A stretch of 64,000 nucleotides of DNA from positions 1-64,000 of the forward strand of contig NIRF01000006.1 in the NCBI GenBank assembly GCA_002878375.1. The letters run 5' to 3'. The DNA comes from Dictyoglomus sp. NZ13-RE01 (lineage in GTDB: Bacteria > Dictyoglomota > Dictyoglomia > Dictyoglomales > Dictyoglomaceae). The position numbers and the translations under genes are program-made. The notes under the pieces are model-generated. The model made no database searches. It saw nothing but the letters and a program-made list of their open reading frames with translations, and was not told the origin of the DNA. Shown in pieces: positions 63,285-64,000 of this stretch. Positions within the stretch are counted from its first letter, which is position 1. Each line of letters starts with the position of its first letter.

Positions 63285-64000
63285 CTAACTCACCTTTGCC
63301 CCTGGCTCCAAATCTCCATCAATCGTCAAAACAGCTAAGTTTCCTTTTTCATCTTTACCTGCAAGAAGCATCCCCTGTGATTCGTAACCTCTTATCTTGG
63401 CAGGCTGTAAATTTGCAACCACAATTATCTTCTTTCCTATCATATCTTCTGGTTTATAATACTGTGCAATACCTGCCACAATCTGTCTCTTCTCGGTTCC
63501 CAAATCTATTTCTAATAGCAATAATTTATCACTATTTTCTACCTTCCTTGCAGATATCACCTTTGCTACCCTTAAATCTACCTTTTGGAAATCTTGTATG
63601 CTTATCAAGTTCAAACTCTCCTCCTTTATCTCCTCTTTGTATTCCACCTTAGGGAACAAAACTTTTCCTCTTTTAATCTTTTGACCTACAGGGATAGAGA
63701 CATCCCAAAGTAGATCCCATGCAAACTCTTTATCCCCAAAACCTAACTGCTCCTGTATCTCCTCCGCTGTATCTGGAATAAAAGGATAAAGAAGAATAGA
63801 TATTTTTCTTAATGTCTCTAAGAGAGTATAAATTACTGTATTTAGTCTCTCCTTATCTCCAGAGCTTGCTAAGTTCCATGGAGCACTTTGATCAATATAT
63901 CTATTGCCCGCCTGTATGATCTCCCAAATATTTGCTAAAGCTTGAGCAGGATTAAAGGCTTCCATTGAGCTTTCCACCTTCTTTATAGCTTCCTCTGTTA
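63285..64000 (-). CDS. metG: Methionyl-tRNA synthetase, C-terminal part (runs off the window)
   Basis: The frame stays open through the window edge (TEEAIKKVESSMEAF at its upstream end), so only the last 238 residues are seen. They comprise the anticodon-binding helical domain (ALANIWEIIQAGNRYIDQSAPWNLA) and a C-terminal EMAP/Trbp111 tRNA-binding OB fold (FQKVDLRVAKVISARKVENS, NLQPAKIRGYESQGMLLAG). The fused OB domain is found in many bacterial MetG. First visible gene of the operon that ends with porB. Confidence 0.95.
   Translation of the reverse strand, partial: TEEAIKKVESSMEAFNPAQALANIWEIIQAGNRYIDQSAPWNLASSGDKERLNTVIYTLLETLRKISILLYPFIPDTAEEIQEQLGFGDKEFAWDLLWDVSIPVGQKIKRGKVLFPKVEYKEEIKEESLNLISIQDFQKVDLRVAKVISARKVENSDKLLLLEIDLGTEKRQIVAGIAQYYKPEDMIGKKIIVVANLQPAKIRGYESQGMLLAGKDEKGNLAVLTIDGDLEPGAKVS

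Noticed and set aside
1..64000. CRISPR arrays, insertion sequences, tRNA or rRNA genes
   Set aside because: No spaced direct repeats, transposase or cloverleaf was found; intergenic space is too small for most of these.

Overview
The window is an AT-rich bacterial chromosome segment with tight operons, almost no non-coding DNA, no rRNA or tRNA genes, no insertion sequence and no CRISPR array. Several genes suggest an anaerobic thermophile with an outer envelope: a four-subunit pyruvate:ferredoxin oxidoreductase, the anaerobic DUF39/NIL-ferredoxin homocysteine route, an archaeal-type Ogg2 glycosylase, a Taq-like DNA polymerase I without proofreading residues, and a beta-barrel protein ending in Phe. 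The best guess is Dictyoglomus or a close relative. This rests on family content and remembered gene style, not on a database search.

Layout: (1) 1-6524 (+) is a T-box-controlled trpEGDCFBA operon in which trpC is frameshifted. (2) 6501-10102 (-) is an oligopeptide ABC transporter (binding protein plus two permeases) with its own promoter. (3) 10091-13271 (-) holds coaE and polA. (4) 13310-23805 (+) is one long operon that seems to start from a leaderless promoter: Xre regulator, a 1233-residue TPR/DUF3857/transglutaminase protein, three tandem M42 peptidases, murJ, ogg and a DUF362 ferredoxin protein. (5) 23838-35179 (-) is a mixed operon: Fe-alcohol dehydrogenase, ilvD, two core-MetE proteins, GH38 alpha-mannosidase, DegT aminotransferase and GH42 beta-galactosidase. 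(6) 35203-36987 (+), divergent from it, has a structured leader and the homocysteine-forming pair DUF39 plus NIL-ferredoxin. (7) 36984-40851 has KtrAB potassium uptake, UPF0280 and a DUF2089/membrane protein pair. (8) 40872-44316 (+) has endonuclease IV (apparently leaderless), an outer-membrane barrel gene with a 159-nt structured leader, and an MFS transporter. (9) 44344-47877 (-) is grpE-dnaK-dnaJ under a CIRCE element. (10) 47.9-49.2 kb is a decayed accessory patch: AbrB-like remnant, MntA/HepT toxin-antitoxin pair with a damaged hepT, and a glutamine-amidotransferase remnant. (11) 49173-52512 (-) is nadABC. (12) 52538-54340 (+) is ThuA plus GH130. (13) 54373-57676 (-) is MoxR-DUF58-DUF4129. 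(14) 57740-64000 (-) is metG-dnaX-ybaB-recR-porCDAB, ended by a strong terminator.

The most integrated biology is a methionine module at 30.2-39.9 kb. The DUF39/NIL pair would make homocysteine from aspartate semialdehyde and sulfide. The two short core-MetE proteins, one with the full zinc site and one without, would methylate it. UPF0280, often linked to the same route, lies close by. The other points of interest are the leaderless promoters, two structured leaders with competing hairpins, the trpC frameshift and the decayed toxin-antitoxin patch.
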